In this document: one piece after another, positions 43,308 to 45,905 of the stretch
How positions within the stretch are numbered: the stretch's first letter is position 1
Layout of the letters: each line of letters starts with the position of its first letter
NCBI GenBank assembly: GCA_023395555.1
Contig: JAEWYQ010000080.1
Coordinates: forward strand, 1-45,905
Direction: 5' to 3'
DNA from: Bacillota bacterium
GTDB taxonomy: Bacteria; Bacillota; Clostridia; Lachnospirales; Lachnospiraceae
DNA: 45,905 bases
Notes under the pieces: generated by a model
Databases searched by the model: none
What the model saw: only the letters and a program-made list of their open reading frames with translations
Told to the model about the DNA's origin: nothing
Made by a program: the position numbers and the translations under genes

Positions 43308-44591
43308 TTAAAGAAGTTTTTTCAGCTGATACTCGAATACCCACCGGGGACTGTAGCGTTTCCTTGCCTGCATTCTTGCCTGAACCACGGGATTTTTCAG
43401 CATTTCTTCTATGATTCGCTGTCCATGCTCCTCATAATAGGCCTGTTCGCTGGGATGATAGGTTTCCGTGGTGTAGAAGCCAAAATTGCTGGCGTCCCAG
43501 CGCATAAAGTAAGCCTGCAGCGTGTCGCCCAGCTCCTTCAGGGCCGGAACACATTCATTCAGAACCAGATAATTTCCCATGGCCGCTGCCTCCAGAGCGG
43601 TTAAACCAAAGGATTCTGAAACGGAAGGGCAGATGAAGAGATTGGACAGGGAGAATAGATCCAGCACCGAATCTCTGGTCAGTCCCATGGGATAGCCGTA
43701 ATCACTGATGAATACCATATCCTCCCGGCCCAGCCCGCTTGCTGTCCCTGCTTCTGCCACATACCTCTTGTAATCCTGCATATCCGTATCCATCGCCTCA
43801 AATTCACAGAAAATGATCTTAACGCTGTATCCGCTTACCTTTTTAATGGCTCCGCCCAGCATTGCCACCTTTTCAAATTTTTTACCGATGGTAAACCTGG
43901 CCGGATAGACGATGAGCAGATCCGGCGAGATCAGATCCGTCCTGCTGTGAAGCTCCTGAACCTGAGCACTCATATGCCCCATTAAATCCAGGGTATTGTT
44001 CAGCACCCTGCATCTTTTCAGCTTAACATGATACTGACGGGCAAGGGAGGGCAGTCCGCATTCCGTCGGATAAGTATAGATGGTATTTCTCATAGGGCTG
44101 TATCTGGCCGAGTGAGGCCAGGGTATGTCCCTGCCGTATCCGGATTCGTCCGGCAGGGAGTGGGTTACCGCAATAAATTTAAGCCGGGGCAGTCTCTCGG
44201 CAGCATACCGCACCGCAATATTATGGAGCAGATGCCAGCCCTGATAATGGATATCATGCATCATACAGACCGTTACATCCTTAAGCTTTTCTGTCAGATC
44301 CGCCCCTACCGCCGCCGCTTCCTCCAGCAGCTCCGGGTGAATCGGTGTATCCGGCGAGCTGTAATCCCTCCAGTGAATCTGTTCTCCCCTATACCGGTTG
44401 CATACCTTTGCCCATTCTATCCTCGGATCCAGATAGATACCGTGCTTCTCGGAATCAGGCAGGTCCTCGCACACCAGCAGCTTGACCTCAATTCCCGCCT
44501 CCAGCAGCATTCTGACATGCTCGGCAACCACGTTAACCAGGGAGTAGATCGTCGCCAGCCCGCCGAACATTGTTAATATTCCTACCTTCAC
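43308..44591 (-). CDS. GT4-type glycosyltransferase
   Basis: About 427 residues. N-terminal Rossmann start VKVGILTMFGGLATIYSLVN, mid-domain LLIVYPARFTIGKKFEKVAM, and the donor-binding block CPSVSESFGLTALEAAAMGN with the conserved Glu-x7-Glu (ESFGLTALE). GT-B fold, retaining, nucleotide-sugar donor; acceptor unknown. GTG at 44591 is chosen because GGAGG lies 5 nt upstream; the open frame continues to an ATG at 44654 without support. It lies between the choice-of-anchor A gene (divergent) and the CotA-like gene (downstream). Glycosylation of the Thr-rich surface protein is an attractive inference. Confidence 0.85.
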   Translation of the reverse strand: MKVGILTMFGGLATIYSLVNVVAEHVRMLLEAGIEVKLLVCEDLPDSEKHGIYLDPRIEWAKVCNRYRGEQIHWRDYSSPDTPIHPELLEEAAAVGADLTEKLKDVTVCMMHDIHYQGWHLLHNIAVRYAAERLPRLKFIAVTHSLPDESGYGRDIPWPHSARYSPMRNTIYTYPTECGLPSLARQYHVKLKRCRVLNNTLDLMGHMSAQVQELHSRTDLISPDLLIVYPARFTIGKKFEKVAMLGGAIKKVSGYSVKIIFCEFEAMDTDMQDYKRYVAEAGTASGLGREDMVFISDYGYPMGLTRDSVLDLFSLSNLFICPSVSESFGLTALEAAAMGNYLVLNECVPALKELGDTLQAYFMRWDASNFGFYTTETYHPSEQAYYEEHGQRIIEEMLKNPVVQARMQARKRYSPRWVFEYQLKKLL

Positions 44592-44697
44592 CTTCTCCTC
44601 CTTCTCAAGGGCCGCTTTTTTATACCTTATGCTCCAAAAAATCCGCCTATGCATAAAAAATAACTAAGGGTTCCGGCTGCATATTCCTATTGTTTCG

Positions 44698-44726
44698 ACA
44701 CCTATCTACAGTCTCTGCATATGATA
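44698..44726 (+). promoter_or_regulatory. Sigma-K-like promoter of the choice-of-anchor A gene
   Basis: ACA (44698-44700), 17 nt, CATATGATA (44718-44726) fits AC-17-CATAnnnTA, with the same spacing as the site before the CotA-like gene. The ATG follows about 99 nt after the -10 box. Confidence 0.45.
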
Positions 44727-44824
44727 ATAATATATAGAGCTTTCCCGTAAAACTGTTCCTTTGGGCTCCCATACAGGAACACCCCGCCCGAATGCTCTTA
44801 TTAATCAATAAATGGAGTGATCAC

Positions 44825-45905
44825 ATGAGTTTATTATCTAAGAAGAAAATGATAAAAAGCCGCTCACCCCTCTTCCAGGCTGCAGAGTATAATCTGTTTA
44901 CCAGATTTGGGGCGGAGTTTAAACAGAGTGATATCGGAGGAAGGGCAGCGATTGGAACGGATGCCCTGCTGGCGGATCTTACCCTTGGAAAGGAACTATG
45001 CCAGCACCCTCATGTTTCCTGCCCCCTCCACGGCACAGATTCAACCCTTATTGCAGGAGGGAATATCACCTGGCATACGGGAATAAATTACAGCGGCAAT
45101 ACCGTTATGTTGCCCCATACCTCCTACCACGCCAAGGATGTATCTTACGAAAATGCCAATCCTCAGCATCAGCCGGTACGTTCCGACGTTCTGCCGGTTA
45201 ATTTTGATGAAACCTTTCAGTATCTGGAATGCGTATCAAGAGAATGGGATAATTTCTGCAATTCTATATTTACCACAAAAATACGTCTCATAGGGGATCA
45301 TCTCCTTCTGATCGGATTGAGCAGATCCACAAATGTATTCCACCTTCCGGAGGGAAACAGCTCCGGATTCATCGGCTGCACAGCGCCTTCCTGCGGCAAT
45401 CTGCGCAGTCTGACCATTATTGCCCCTCACGGATCAACATGCTTAATCAACGTACCCGGCAATACCGCTTCCTTCGATCATCTGACTGTACTTCGCAGCA
45501 CCGTTGTTCCGCCCCGGCTGTCTCTGCTGTCTCCATTCTCTTCCAAGGATATCATGAGCGGAAGAATTAGCGACGCCGCTGATAGTAAACTCATTTTATG
45601 GAACTTCTATGAAGCAGAGCGCGTTGATATTGCCAATACCAGCTTCCCTGGCACCATTTTAGCTCCCCATGCGGAGGTTAGAGTCAAAGGAAGCAGACTG
45701 CTGGGAGGCGTGATAGCCAAAAGCGCTCAGGCAGAAGCCACAGGGCTGAAACGGACGGAACTTTATAACTGCCTGTTCGAAGGAGTCCTTCCTCGAATCC
45801 GGTGCTGTCTCCCTTCCCGGCCGTGTCCTTGCCCTCCCGTCACCACGACCCGCTGTACTACCACTACACCATGCACTACTACCACACACTGCACTACCTC
45901 TACAC
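44825..45905 (+). CDS. Choice-of-anchor A family protein with Thr/Cys/Pro-rich repeat tail (cut by window end)
   Basis: 360 codons are visible and the frame stays open at the window end. ATG follows GGAG by 7 nt. Residues about 20-310 match the choice-of-anchor A domain: FGAEFKQSDIGGRAAIGTDA, a NITWHTGINYSGNTV strand, VNFDETFQYLECVSREWDNF, and the closing IANTSFPGTILAPHAEVRVK then LLGGVIAKSA. Residues from about 328 switch to CRCCLPSRPCPCPPV and then repeats of Cys followed by Thr residues (TTTRC, TTTTPC, TTTTHC) with an 18-nt DNA period. No signal peptide is seen. Such domains occur in surface-anchored proteins; the repeats suggest O-glycosylation and disulfide crosslinking. A spore-surface role is inferred from the sigma-K-like promoter. 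Confidence 0.75.
   Translation, partial: MSLLSKKKMIKSRSPLFQAAEYNLFTRFGAEFKQSDIGGRAAIGTDALLADLTLGKELCQHPHVSCPLHGTDSTLIAGGNITWHTGINYSGNTVMLPHTSYHAKDVSYENANPQHQPVRSDVLPVNFDETFQYLECVSREWDNFCNSIFTTKIRLIGDHLLLIGLSRSTNVFHLPEGNSSGFIGCTAPSCGNLRSLTIIAPHGSTCLINVPGNTASFDHLTVLRSTVVPPRLSLLSPFSSKDIMSGRISDAADSKLILWNFYEAERVDIANTSFPGTILAPHAEVRVKGSRLLGGVIAKSAQAEATGLKRTELYNCLFEGVLPRIRCCLPSRPCPCPPVTTTRCTTTTPCTTTTHCTTST
45845..45905 (+). repeat. 18-nt coding tandem repeat (Cys-Thr-rich)
   Basis: From TGTACTACCACTACACCA the unit recurs about every 18 nt, encoding six-residue blocks beginning with Cys and rich in Thr. It continues beyond the window; the length is likely variable between strains. Confidence 0.75.

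Overview
The window looks like part of a chromosome of an anaerobic, spore-forming, plant-glycan-degrading Firmicute, most likely a Lachnospiraceae-type Clostridia. Reasons: a flavodiiron (FprA) protein, a CotA-like multicopper oxidase and a Thr/Cys-rich choice-of-anchor A protein with sigma-K-like promoters, a DUF6179/DUF6323-like gene pair, strong Gram-positive Shine-Dalgarno sequences, and a high density of intracellular glycoside hydrolases with carbohydrate ABC transporters. No tRNA, rRNA, CRISPR array or prophage was seen.

Region 1 (1-19668, all minus strand) reads as one large sugar-uptake and oligosaccharide-processing locus. In transcription order it holds: a LacI regulator, a GH31 glycosidase, an unassigned (alpha/alpha)6-type glycosidase, a GH65 phosphorylase-like enzyme, a lipoprotein sugar-binding protein, a 988-residue membrane-anchored binding protein with carbohydrate-binding-like N-terminal domains, a MalF-type permease broken by a frameshift, a MalG-type permease, a signal-peptide/NHL/TPR/Yip1 fusion, a DUF5696 protein, and the start of another MalF-type permease. 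No ATPase is present, so a shared ATPase elsewhere is probably used. The pairing of two transporter sets around the NHL-TPR-Yip1 and DUF5696 proteins is the least understood part of the window.

Region 2 (about 19670-21030) is a compositionally different insertion: an AT-rich stretch, a possible mobile-element remnant with its own terminator, and a flavin-reductase-like gene.

Region 3 (21033-30282) holds side-chain-removing glycosidases and regulators: GH51 arabinofuranosidase, a divergent ArsR-type regulator with a large C-terminal domain, a YicI-type GH31 alpha-xylosidase, an AraC-type response regulator without its kinase, and a GH95 fucosidase. With the GH29 fucosidase at 39971-41437 this set fits intracellular trimming of xyloglucan-type oligosaccharides (fucose, arabinose, xylose). 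None of these enzymes has a signal peptide.

Region 4 (30369-39940) is mostly housekeeping or poorly known genes: a YgjP-like metallopeptidase, a NYN-OST-HTH protein, a DUF5658-like membrane protein, a HAD hydrolase, the DUF6179/DUF6323-like pair, a lipoprotein, a YdeI-like protein, a lytic transglycosylase, FprA and a P-loop kinase. An orphan plus-strand unit (promoter with overlapping palindrome, about 160 nt, strong terminator) lies at 35622-35819.

Region 5 (41583-45905) looks like a spore-surface cluster: a CotA-like oxidase, a GT4-type glycosyltransferase and a choice-of-anchor A protein ending in Thr/Cys/Pro repeats that is cut by the window end. The oxidase and the anchor protein both have an ACA-17-CATAnnnTA sigma-K-like promoter.
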